Source: Psychrobacter immobilis (GTDB taxonomy: Bacteria; Pseudomonadota; Gammaproteobacteria; Pseudomonadales; Moraxellaceae). Taken from it: a stretch of 64,000 bases of DNA. Made by a program: the position numbers and the translations under genes. Position 1 is the first letter of the stretch. Each line of letters begins with the position of its first letter. The DNA is taken from NCBI RefSeq assembly GCF_904846185.1, contig NZ_CAJGZQ010000004.1, positions 124,001 to 188,000 of the forward strand. Direction: 5' to 3'. Positions 9,907-19,000 of this stretch are shown in pieces. The notes beneath the pieces were generated by a model. That model searched no databases and had not been told where the DNA came from. It worked only from the letters and a program-made list of their open reading frames with translations.

Positions 9907-9949
9907 TTATAATAGATGCTTTTTGGTGATAAGCCATTAGGCGGCGAAT

Positions 9950-10645
9950 ATGATAACCAAATTACCAAAGTGGATATTGTGGGGCGGGGGAGTACTGGCA
10001 TTCAGTGCTGGCTGTGTTAACACTGCTGCGTTAATGGGGTTTACCAATCTATCGGTTTCTCATGTCACTGGCAATGTAAGCTTATTTGCAGCGGCTATTG
10101 CTTACTTGGATGTGCGTAGTATCTTGTATATCGGTGCGCTGCTATTGTCTTTTTTGGCAGGTGCGATACTGAGCGGTTATGTGATTGGGCAGACATCATT
10201 AAAGTTAGGTAGGCGCTATGGTAGTGCGCTATATATCGAGGCGGCACTGCTAATGGCCAGCTACTGGTTGTATCAGCAGCATGATTATTTAGGACAGTTG
10301 GCAGCGGCAATGGCATGCGGATTACAGAATGCCATGGTAGCGACTTATAGCGGTGCGGTTATTCGTACCACCCATTTGACAGGTTTGACATCAGATATGG
10401 GCGCTGCTATTGGCAACTGGTTGGCGGGCCGATCGATTAGCAAACCGACATTAGGGTTTCAAGCCATTATTTGGTATTGCTTTTGCGGTGGCAGCGCCGT
10501 TGGAGCATTTTTATTCGCCAAGGTTGGCTACGAAGCGCTATTTGTACCCATTGCTATCGTCTTGACGGCAGCATTTATATATAACTATGTCTCAGATCGC
10601 CTGCCAGAAAAAAGAGAGCCAAAAAATAAAAGGCACTCATCATAA
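9950..10645 (+). CDS. DUF1275 (YoaK family) membrane protein
   Basis: Predicted inner-membrane protein of 231 residues with about six hydrophobic segments. The early 'FSAGCVNTAALMGFTNLSVSHVTGN' type region and the later 'TYSGAVIRTTHLTGLTSDMGA' region are typical of DUF1275, which resembles small transporters but has no assigned substrate. It starts 45 bp after the fabI terminator, so it is transcribed separately. The last 25 bp of the gene form the 5' arm of the terminator hairpin. Confidence 0.85.
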   Translation: MITKLPKWILWGGGVLAFSAGCVNTAALMGFTNLSVSHVTGNVSLFAAAIAYLDVRSILYIGALLLSFLAGAILSGYVIGQTSLKLGRRYGSALYIEAALLMASYWLYQQHDYLGQLAAAMACGLQNAMVATYSGAVIRTTHLTGLTSDMGAAIGNWLAGRSISKPTLGFQAIIWYCFCGGSAVGAFLFAKVGYEALFVPIAIVLTAAFIYNYVSDRLPEKREPKNKRHSS

Positions 10646-10667
10646 CGATCAGTACCTTTTATTTTTT
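10621..10667 (+). terminator. Terminator overlapping the end of the DUF1275 gene
   Basis: 13-bp perfect arms: A6TAAAAGG (10621-10633) and CCTTTTAT6 (10655-10667). The 5' arm lies inside the coding sequence. The flanking A run would also let it stop the oncoming minus-strand transcript. Confidence 0.85.
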
Positions 10668-10694
10668 GCTTTGAGGTAATAATAAAGCTGTGAT

Positions 10695-10859
10695 TTAGTT
10701 TTTACCTTCTTCCTTATGGTCTTCATGTTCATGCAACCCTTGCATCATATCGAGTGCAGAGTCGTCGGTACGCTGCTGATCTTTTTTAGCCAAACCGTCT
10801 TGATTGATATCTCTTGGTGACATTTTAGTGGTTGAGTCTGTTTTATTTGCATCTGTCAT
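10695..10859 (-). CDS. Small charged hypothetical protein, 54 residues
   Basis: A short gene with a very good ribosome site (AGGAG, 6 bp before the ATG at 10859). The product is hydrophilic, rich in Asp, Lys, Gln and Met, with no membrane segment; it begins MTDANKTDSTTKMSPRD and ends with a His/Glu/Lys-rich tail (HEHEDHKEEGKN). Codon use resembles the neighbours. It is expressed alone, convergent with DUF1275. No family is recognised; the composition suggests a disordered or stress-related small protein, which is inference. Confidence 0.72.
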   Translation of the reverse strand: MTDANKTDSTTKMSPRDINQDGLAKKDQQRTDDSALDMMQGLHEHEDHKEEGKN

Positions 10860-11403
10860 AAAGTGCTCCTATTTATTGTTATTCATTTTCCGATATAAAT
10901 ACTAATAAAAAATAGTTGTTAAGCTATTACTGGTATTAGAAATTTATTTTGACTTATTTAGTATGAGATAGCACCATACGCTTGTACATACTAAGTGTAC
11001 GCTTGTTTAGTGACGATGTGTAACCGCACATCACAAGGCTTGCGACTTGATGAAAAGCGATTACTTAGCTATAGGTTGCTCACTCTGTGTTCGATTTAAC
11101 AATAATAAGCTGTTGAGTCAAGTTTTTAATTAAAATGTGAACGGGTTTATGAGAAAGATTTATCTCTGTAAAGTACTGTTTTAAGGTGCATTTCGTAAAA
11201 TGCATCAAAGTAATTTTTTACCTTTGAAATGACAATATTTATTGCAAATCTTATAAGGGCTTTGTTGCATCAGATTTTTGTTATATATCTGTTATTATGA
11301 CAACGTATTTTTTACGGTTGCTGGTTGAATCAGTGTCAATCGCTAACATACGTTTTTATTTTAGCGTCTTTTTACACTGTCTTTGGGAAAATAAGGACAT
11401 TTT
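10860..11403. other. 544-bp intergenic region upstream of the DASS carrier
   Basis: No gene seen. The stretch holds small inverted repeats: GATGTG/CACATC at 11015-11032, TGCATTT/AAATGCA with a 4-base loop around 11191-11208, and an imperfect CAAAGTAA/TTACCTTTG just after. A GGCTTTGTTGCATCAGATTT sequence at 11258-11277 resembles the outer end of IS5/IS903-type elements. Together these suggest a long structured leader or the scar of an old insertion. Confidence 0.5.
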
Positions 11404-12825
11404 ATGTCAGAGCAAAAATTAGATAGCCATCTTCCTGATGATGGCAACGAGTATTTATTTACCGATACCTTTCCAAAGGGTACCGGTAAAGGGTTGATAG
11501 TGGTCGCTATTGCGGCGGTTATTAGTATAATTATCTTTAATGTATTGCCATTCGATATCAATGCCAATAAGGGTCTTGCCTTATTGTTCTTCATCGGCGT
11601 ATTGTGGCTAACGGAAGCGTTGCATGTCACCATTACGGCACTATTGGTAGTCGTGGTTGGTGCCTTAGTTGGTATACCGGAATTCGATGCCGAAATAGGC
11701 TTACAAAGCTTTGCCAATCCAACGATTTATTTGTTTTTTGGTGGTTTTGCTTTAGCTGCAGCCTTGCATGTGCAGCAATTGGATAAAAAAATCGCTTTAA
11801 AGATACTGTCTATGTCAGGCGGAAAACTAAGCACGGCGGTATTTTTGATATTTGGCGTGACCGCATTTTTGTCGATGTGGATATCGAATACTGCAACGGC
11901 GGCGATGATGTTGCCATTAGCACTGGGTATTTTAACGCAAGTTGACCGTGAAAAAGACCGAGGTACTTTTGTATTTGTACTATTAGGTATCGCTTATTCA
12001 GCAAGCCTTGGTGGTTTAGGTACGATCGTTGGTTCGCCACCAAATGCTATCGCTGCAAAAGCGCTCAATATTGCTTTTGTGGACTGGATGAAGTTTGGTG
12101 TGCCGATGATGCTGGTATTATTGCCGCTATTGTTAGGCGCGATGTATGTGTTTTTGAAGCCCAACCTGAATCGTAAAATTGTATTGGTTGAAGATGAGCC
12201 TATTGTATGGAATAAACCTCGTGTAGTGACGATTATCGTCTTTATTGTCACCGCATTGAGCTGGATTTTTTCCAAAAAGATCGGTGCTGCGCTTGATATT
12301 ACGGATACTGACGCGGTTATTGCCTTATCAGCTGCTGCCGCTGTGGTCAGCTTAGGCTTGGTATCGTGGAAGCAGGTGTCTGATAATACCGATTGGGGTG
12401 TACTCATGCTGTTCGGTGGTGGTATTGCCCTGTCGACGATTCTGAAAGTGTCAGGTGCGTCCTTGGTATTGGGGGAGACGGTCGCTAATGCGTTGTCTTC
12501 TGCACCGCTTATTGTGGTGATGATTGCGGTATCAGCATTTATTATTTTCTTAACGGAGTTTGCTTCTAATACCGCCTCTGCCGCACTGCTGGTTCCCGTA
12601 TTTGCTGCCATTGCAGAGCAGATGGGTTTACCGCACGAAGTGTTGGTATTGGTCATCGGTATTGGTGCATCTTGTGCCTTTATGCTACCCGTTGCGACAC
12701 CGCCAAATGCGATTGTCTTTGGTACGGGGTTGATTAAACAGAGCGAAATGATCCGTACAGGTGTCATTCTTAATATCATTGCTACCTTTGTCGTCGGATT
12801 GTGGGCTTATTTCTTCTTAATATAG
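11404..12825 (+). CDS. DASS (SLC13) family anion/sodium symporter
   Basis: Inner-membrane carrier of 473 residues with about 12 hydrophobic segments. Family hallmarks are two repeated Ser-Asn-Thr motifs: 'WISNTATAAMMLP' near residue 160 and 'EFASNTASAALLVP' near 390. Proline-rich hairpins follow each ('GSPPNAIAAK' near 213 and 'ATPPNAIVFG' near 438). These bind Na+ and a dicarboxylate or similar anion in VcINDY-type proteins. The start follows an AAGGA site. It is a single-gene unit with a terminator downstream. The substrate (C4-dicarboxylate, citrate or sulfate-like anion) cannot be decided. Confidence 0.9.
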   Translation: MSEQKLDSHLPDDGNEYLFTDTFPKGTGKGLIVVAIAAVISIIIFNVLPFDINANKGLALLFFIGVLWLTEALHVTITALLVVVVGALVGIPEFDAEIGLQSFANPTIYLFFGGFALAAALHVQQLDKKIALKILSMSGGKLSTAVFLIFGVTAFLSMWISNTATAAMMLPLALGILTQVDREKDRGTFVFVLLGIAYSASLGGLGTIVGSPPNAIAAKALNIAFVDWMKFGVPMMLVLLPLLLGAMYVFLKPNLNRKIVLVEDEPIVWNKPRVVTIIVFIVTALSWIFSKKIGAALDITDTDAVIALSAAAAVVSLGLVSWKQVSDNTDWGVLMLFGGGIALSTILKVSGASLVLGETVANALSSAPLIVVMIAVSAFIIFLTEFASNTASAALLVPVFAAIAEQMGLPHEVLVLVIGIGASCAFMLPVATPPNAIVFGTGLIKQSEMIRTGVILNIIATFVVGLWAYFFLI

Positions 12826-12854
12826 TTTATCAATTACATTAATCATAATTTATG

Positions 12855-12896
12855 AAACCCAATGTCTCAATAATCACGAGCCATTGGGTTTTTTTG
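12855..12896 (+). terminator. Intrinsic terminator after the DASS carrier
   Basis: AAACCCAATG (12855-12864) pairs with CATTGGGTTT (12882-12891), followed by a T run. Confidence 0.85.
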
Positions 12897-12966
12897 TTTC
12901 TCTTTTCTGTTCCTTTTTACGGTTAGTCGATGTATAACATAGTGATTTGTTAGGAAAATAAATAAG

Positions 12967-13764
12967 ATGGCGCACTCCAACTCTAATAACAAGCAATTAA
13001 ATACTATCGCAGCTATTTCCGACATTCATAGTAATGTCTTCGCGCTTGAAGCCGTGCTGACTGATATTAAACAGCGCGATATTGATCAAATTGTTAATCT
13101 GGGCGATATTTTATACGGACCGATTGCCCCTAAAGATACCTATGCGCTCTTAATGGCACAGCAGAACGATATCATTACTATTCGAGGTAATCAGGATAGA
13201 CAGATTTATGAAGCGACAACGGCGGAGATTGGCAACAACGCAACCATGGCTTTTATCATAGAGGACTTGCCTAAAGCAGCGGTTAAGTGGCTGCAGAATT
13301 TGCCGTTTGATTGTCATTTGAGTGAGAATATTTATCTGTGCCATGGGTCACCAACCGATGACATGGTATATTTGTTAGAAAATATCGAGACGGGTCAGCC
13401 GACCTTACGTGATAATCTAGACATTTTGGCACAGCTTAACGGTATTGGCAGTTCAGTGATCGTATGTGGTCATACTCATATTCCTCGTACAGTCACGCTA
13501 TCGACAGGGCAGATGGTCGTCAATACAGGTAGCGTTGGTTACCCTGCTTATAAAGATGATTTGCCTATTTTGCATAAGATGCAAACCTATTCGCCCCATG
13601 CCAGTTATGCGCTTATCAAATGTGCTGACACTGAACAAGGTAAATGCTGGCAAGTTGAGCATATCAATGTGCCTTATGATTATGAAGCTGCGGCTAAATT
13701 GGCTTCAATGAACGGTCGTAAAGACTGGGCGTTTGCACTGAGAACAGGGCGAGTATTGCCTTGA
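12967..13764 (+). CDS. Metallophosphoesterase (YfcE/DUF2437-like)
   Basis: A 265-residue calcineurin-like phosphoesterase. The dinuclear metal motifs are all present and in order: SDIHSN (about 18-23), GDILYGP (about 42-48), GNQD (about 74-77), CHGS (about 125) and CGHTHIP (about 171-177). This arrangement resembles YfcE/MJ0936-type phosphodiesterases. A Gly-Asn-Gln-Asp replaces the usual GNHD or GNCD, a substitution seen in some relatives. The substrate is unknown. It stands alone between the DASS carrier and a convergent lipoprotein gene. Confidence 0.88.
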   Translation: MAHSNSNNKQLNTIAAISDIHSNVFALEAVLTDIKQRDIDQIVNLGDILYGPIAPKDTYALLMAQQNDIITIRGNQDRQIYEATTAEIGNNATMAFIIEDLPKAAVKWLQNLPFDCHLSENIYLCHGSPTDDMVYLLENIETGQPTLRDNLDILAQLNGIGSSVIVCGHTHIPRTVTLSTGQMVVNTGSVGYPAYKDDLPILHKMQTYSPHASYALIKCADTEQGKCWQVEHINVPYDYEAAAKLASMNGRKDWAFALRTGRVLP

Positions 13765-13804
13765 TGAGCAATTAAATATATAAGTATCAGGATTTTGCCT
13801 ATTT

Positions 13805-14308
13805 TTAGCATGATTTATTAAGTTGCAAGCTATGATATGCATCAATATCTCTATGACCACACCAAACCTCTTTCAATGCGGGTAGCGCTTGAATATCTAT
13901 TTGCCTAAAAAAACCGTCTACATTAAGCTGTCGATAATTCGCTCCTCGCTCCATTAGTTGATTAGAAAATAAAGAAAAGCTTGCAACTGGCGTCTCAGAA
14001 TGGCTATAGATATGAATACTAATAACATTAGCTCCCTCTTTGCCGCCTAGACCTTTACGCCAAAAACCATGGCTTTGGCTGTTTATCTCATCGACTATGG
14101 CTTGCATTTTTTCAGGCTGATGCTTTGCGTCGTAAGATAGTAGAATAGGGTTTGAATAAGGGTTTTCAATTTCAACTTTGCTGATGTCATGATAAGTAGC
14201 TCTTGATGTTGAGCTTGATTCTTTATTTGTACAGGAAGTTAAACACAACACTATCGGTAAAAATATAGTCGCTATAAATGTCAGCTTAATAGCTATCAAA
14301 ATGCCCAT
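13805..14308 (-). CDS. Hypothetical lipoprotein
   Basis: 167 residues from ATG 14308, chosen because AAAAGGAT sits 5 bp upstream; an ATG at 14332 in the same frame lacks a site. The N-terminus is a signal peptide ending in a lipobox (LTSC), so the protein is probably a lipoprotein. The mature part has a conserved-looking region with Trp and Gly ('GFWRKGLGGKEGANVISIHIYS') but no recognised domain. It is convergent with the phosphoesterase and divergent from the DUF1543 gene. Confidence 0.75.
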   Translation of the reverse strand: MGILIAIKLTFIATIFLPIVLCLTSCTNKESSSTSRATYHDISKVEIENPYSNPILLSYDAKHQPEKMQAIVDEINSQSHGFWRKGLGGKEGANVISIHIYSHSETPVASFSLFSNQLMERGANYRQLNVDGFFRQIDIQALPALKEVWCGHRDIDAYHSLQLNKSC

Positions 14309-14383
14309 ATTGATCCTTTTTATATGATTCATCTAACATCACACATTTTACTCAGAAGTTATTAACGTACAAGGTAATTCTTT

Positions 14384-14977
14384 ATGCCAACACTCTTTAT
14401 GTTACAGCTTGGTGGTCGCCCCAAAGGTCGTTTGATTGAGCAGCATGATATTTTCTTTGGTGTGGCCAATCAGGTGAGCGAGCTGGTAGACGATATCAAT
14501 CACCACTGGCCTGAAGTCAAAAACAAATGGCATATTGATTCATACAGAGCGATTACCAAAGTGGGAAACCATACTGTTAAATTGATCGAGTCAAACAATC
14601 AAACAGCGAATGATAACGGTTTAAAACTGTTCTTTATTAATTTAGGCGGCTATCAGCAGGGGAGTTTTGAAGAGTTTCATCATAAACTGCTTATCGTCGC
14701 TGCTACTCAAGCAGATGCTATTAAACAAGCCAAACAAAGTACATTTTATAAAGAATTTACTTTTAAAGATAAAGACTCACCTTTTAATGCCGCATCGCAC
14801 ATTGATGATAAATTTCAGGTAGATATCGATGATATATACAACGTCAATGACCTTGTCTCAAACATACAGATTTTAATTGAGCCTACGATTCATAATAGTC
14901 ACGAACTTGCAAATGCTGATGAAGATAAAGAGTATGTTGGTTATCTAAGTATCAAGAATTTAAGGAAGTTACTTTAG
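14384..14977 (+). CDS. DUF1543 domain protein
   Basis: 197 residues beginning 'LFMLQLGGRPKGRLIEQHD', the signature of DUF1543, with a second related half ('LFFINLGGYQQGSFEEFHH') from about residue 84, so the protein is a tandem of the fold. No signal or membrane segment, so probably cytoplasmic; function unknown. AAGG lies upstream of the ATG. Its TAG stop is formed by the first three bases of the MITE-like element at 14975, so the present C-terminus may have been set by that insertion. Confidence 0.85.
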   Translation: MPTLFMLQLGGRPKGRLIEQHDIFFGVANQVSELVDDINHHWPEVKNKWHIDSYRAITKVGNHTVKLIESNNQTANDNGLKLFFINLGGYQQGSFEEFHHKLLIVAATQADAIKQAKQSTFYKEFTFKDKDSPFNAASHIDDKFQVDIDDIYNVNDLVSNIQILIEPTIHNSHELANADEDKEYVGYLSIKNLRKLL

Positions 14978-15146
14978 GCTTGTTCTCAATTGACGAGACT
15001 AGAGTTTAATGGACTAAAAGCTGTTATATCTCCATCATGCTTTGCAAGTTTTTAGATAATATATTTACATTTTCTGCGAAACCTCCTTTGACTGACAAGA
15101 ATTTATTTCATTTTTAGTCTCATGATTTAATTAAGGACACACCCTA
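14975..15146. mobile_element. MITE-like element, copy 1 (172 bp)
   Basis: Begins TAGGCTTGTTCTCAATT and ends TTAAGGACACACCCTA; the reverse complement of the right end (TAGGGTGTGTCCTTAA) matches the left end imperfectly, giving terminal inverted repeats of about 17 bp. A diverged relative of nearly equal length is at 31204-31377 and shares internal blocks (ATGG-CTAAAA, TCTGCG, TTTGACTG). No coding capacity. It fills the gap between the DUF1543 stop and the next gene. Confidence 0.65.
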
Positions 15147-15148
15147 AT

Positions 15149-15466
15149 ATGGCTTTAAATATGTACTATAAAAATGGCATGATTCGCAAATCGCGTTGCC
15201 AAATCTCAGATGAGCTATTACCCACCCTTTATCAGATTCATGATAATGCTAAGTTTCCACAACTCACTTGGTTGATTGATAATGTGTATGAAAATCCGCA
15301 GATTCAACCTGATGTCGCACAAGCATTAGCTGATGAAATGGTAGCGTTTGAGAGGTTAATACTTTCGCTGCATCTGCCTTTTCCTAGGCTGCCATTGCAA
15401 AAGTTGCAGAATTTCTTTACGGGGGCTGCTATTCGTCAACAGATTATTTATACAAGTAGCGTTTGA
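15149..15466 (+). CDS. Hypothetical protein, 105 residues
   Basis: No family is recognised. The protein is soluble, mostly helical in appearance, with hydrophobic clusters 'LLPTLYQIHD' and 'FERLILSLHLPFPRLPLQKL'. The ATG is 2 bp beyond the MITE-like element, and the only candidate ribosome site (AAGGA, 15134-15138) is within the element's right terminal repeat, 11 bp from the ATG. That makes the present translation start dependent on the insertion, or the gene a relic whose 5' end was displaced. Confidence 0.5.
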   Translation: MALNMYYKNGMIRKSRCQISDELLPTLYQIHDNAKFPQLTWLIDNVYENPQIQPDVAQALADEMVAFERLILSLHLPFPRLPLQKLQNFFTGAAIRQQIIYTSSV

Positions 15467-15563
15467 GCTTACAAATAATTTATTCATAAAAATAAAATAG
15501 GACTGGCAGGTTTGAAAAATTTTATAAAATGTCACTACTGAACCACGAATTTACGAATCTTTT

Positions 15564-15977
15564 ATGATCTATCAATGCATCACAGAAAAGGGTGATCATT
15601 TACGTTTGGATGTGATTAATAGCGATATTGGTTATATGCTCAAGTATTATTTTGCCACCCAAGGTAATCCTTTAAGATTAGAGGTGTAGCAAGCTACTGA
15701 GGATACCTATTATACGACTCTTTCTAGTGGTACTAATCTCGTTATGCGGGATCCGAATAATTATTATGAGCTGACACAGTTTGAAGATAGCGATACCTCT
15801 TTTTATATTATTAATGCCATTACTGGTCAGGAGATGAATCATTTTTCTTGTGAGGATAACTCAACTGAAAATGATCAGTATGCTTTGATTGCTCAAATGG
15901 AGCCAGAGCATTTTAAATTTAAGCCTATGACTAATGATCTTAGAAATATTTTGACTGAGCGTTTTGAAAATAGGTAA
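15564..15977 (+). pseudogene. Hypothetical gene interrupted by an in-frame amber codon
   Basis: From ATG 15564 a frame of 138 codons runs to TAA 15977 with a single TAG at 15687-15689 (codon 42). The sequence on both sides reads smoothly, with similar acidic, Tyr/Asn-rich composition, so it looks like one gene with a point mutation (CAG to TAG would restore Gln). ATG 15744 could restart the last 77 residues, but has no ribosome site. No family is recognised. It follows the orphan gene at 15149 by 97 bp. Confidence 0.6.
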
Positions 15978-16079
15978 TAGCCTGCATAGTTGCCAACCAA
16001 ACACTATAACCACCTTGAATCACGCCCAAATTACCCTCATAATCTAACCACTTCCAAACAATAAATAGCCTAAGTAAAT

Positions 16080-19000
16080 ATGCCGACTGAAAACAATACC
16101 GATGAGCTTAGATTCGATGAATTAAGTAAATTAGCAAACACAAGTGACGATAATTCAAATATGACAGAAAACAGTAATAAAGCGTCTTCACAACCTGATA
16201 TGGTTGTTGATTTACCAGTACTCGCTAAAGACAGTTATTATTTAAGCCGTCTAGAACGTGAGCTGGCGCGAGCTGCTGTGGCTAACAATAAAAAAAATTC
16301 TGACGATAAAGCCGATGATGGGCTAACTAAAAAACGTGCGCAGTATGAAAAAATCAAGACCCGCTCACAGCAAGCGGTGCAGGCACGTATGGATAGTATT
16401 CCAGACAAACTAACAGAAAAACTGAATCTTGATTTGCCCGTCAGTCAACGTGCAGAAGATTTAGTACAGGCAATTATTGATCACCAAGTCATTATTGTTG
16501 CAGGGGAGACAGGTTCTGGTAAGACGACGCAATTGCCCAAGCTGGCAATGCTGGCAGGTCGCGGTATCACTGGGCAGATAGGGCATACCCAGCCTCGACG
16601 ATTGGCCGCGCGCAGTGTGGCAAACCGTATCGCTGAAGAATTAGGCGAGCAGCTCGGTAATACTGTCAGCTTCAAGATTCGCTTTAATGAGCAGGGTACG
16701 GCGCAATCTGTTGTTAAGCTGATGACCGATGGTATCTTGCTGGCAGAATTGGGTCACGATAAATTCTTAAGTAAATACGATACCATCATTATTGATGAGG
16801 CGCATGAGCGTAGCTTAAACATTGATTTCATTATGGGTTATCTGAAAAAACTGCTGCCCAAACGCCCTGATTTAAAAGTGATTATTACCTCAGCAACACT
16901 TGATACCAAACGCTTTAGTGAATATTTTAGCCGCTATGATAATAAGCTAAAACGCAACGTACCTGCGCCTATTTTCAATGTCGAAGGTCGTAGTTTTCCT
17001 GTTGAAGTTCGTTACCGTCCGCTGACCGATGAGCCAGTGAACAGCTCGGATGATGACAGCTATGATGACTTTGAAGAAAATCTGCCACGTGCGGTCGTTG
17101 CCGCCGTCGAAGAATGCTTTAGCGATGCACAAAATAAAGGTCATGCTGACCAAGCAGACATCTTGATATTTGCCGCCACAGAAGCTGAGATTCGTGAGCT
17201 GCAAGAGGTGCTTGAGCGTCATGGACCCAAGCACACCGAAGTGCTGCCACTATTTGCACGGCAGACTTATGAAGAGCAGCAGCGCATCTTTCAACCGTCA
17301 GGTCGTGGTCGGCGTATCGTTATTGCGACCAACGTTGCCGAGACCGCGCTGACCGTACCGGGTATCCGCTATGTGATTGACTTGGGTTTTGCGCGGATAT
17401 CACGCTATTCGTATCGCTCGCGCGTACAGCGTTTACCGATTGAGGCGATCTCGCAAGCGGCTGCCAATCAGCGTAAAGGTCGCTGCGGTCGTGTTGCGCC
17501 AGGTGTTTGTATCCGTCTTTATAGTGAAGAGGACTTTACCGGTCGTCCAGAATTTACCGAACCTGAGATTTTACGGACCAATCTTGCATCCGTTATTTTA
17601 CAGATGGCCAATCTGCGCTTAGGTAGTGTTGATGATTTTGCCTTTATCGAGCCACCCGATAGCCGCTTGGTTACTGATGGGCATAAATTGCTTGATGAGT
17701 TAGGCGCGATTACCTCGAAAAGCGAAGCAACTGCTGCTCATCAAACCAATAAGCCAAAACCAAAAAAAGGTCTCGATCATTTAAGCCTGACGCCCACTGG
17801 ACAAAAAATGGCGCGTATGCCAATCGATCCAAGGCTAGCACGTATGTTGGTTGCCGGCAGTGATTTTGATTGTATCCGTGAGATGCTGATTGTAGTAGCG
17901 GCTCTTGCTGTACAGGATCCACGCGAGCGTCCTGCCAATAAACGCCAGCAAGCCGACCAAAAGCATGCGGAATTTCGTCAAGATGATTCTGACTTTTTAT
18001 TCTATCTGAGTCTGTGGAAAGCGCTATTTGAAAAAGATGAAGATGGCAATAAGCTGTCTGGCAATCAGCGTAAGAATTTTACCAAGAAAAACTATCTGAG
18101 CTTCCCGCGTGTACGTGAGTGGAATCAAACCCATCGTCAGTTAGTACAAATGGTCACAGACCTCAAGCTGACGGATGTTAAAGAGGCAAAAGCTTCCGAT
18201 AAAGGAACTGATAAAAATGCTTCGTTAGAAAACATGACCAGCGACCCTACCGCGATAGAAGATGAAGAACTCAAAGCGGTTAAATATGCCAATTTACACC
18301 GCGCATTATTGACAGGTCTATTGTCTACGATTGCGCATAAAACTGAGAATCGTGGTGAATACTTAGCGGCTCGCCAGCAAAAAGCCAAAATCTTCCCAGC
18401 CAGTACGGTATTTAAACAAGTACCACCTTGGGTCATGGCTTTTGAAGTGGTCGAAACCTCGCAAGTCTTCATGCGCACTGTTGCCAAAATTGAACCAGAG
18501 TGGGTTATCTCAGCGGCAGGTGACTTATTAAAGTATCACTACTTTGAGCCGCATTGGTCGAAGAAGACTGGACGAGTGAAAGCTTACGCGCAGATTAGCT
18601 TATTTGGGCTGATTATTATTAGTAAGCAGCTGACCAACTATGAACAAGTCAATCTCAGTGAGTCGCGAGAAATCTTTATCCGCGATGGTTTAGTGACTGG
18701 TAGTTTGGGGCGTCAAGCGCCATTTTTACAGCATAATATGGATAAAATCGCTGATATTGAGCGCATTGAAGATAAATTACGTCGTCGTGATTTGTTGGTT
18801 GACGAAGAAGCACTGTATCAGTTTTATGATAAAAAAATACCTGAGCATATTGCCAGTCGCAAAGCCTTTGAAGATTGGCGTGCCGAGGTTGAAAAAACTG
18901 ATACCAAATATCTATTTTTTACCGATGATGACGTGCTCAATAGCCAAGCACCGACCACAGGCGATTTTCCAGAAGTGTGGAAATTGGGTGATCTAAAACT

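Noticed and set aside
15564..15743. Programmed amber readthrough at 15687.
   Set aside because: The UAG CAA context matches only half of the known CARYYA signal; a point-mutated gene is simpler.
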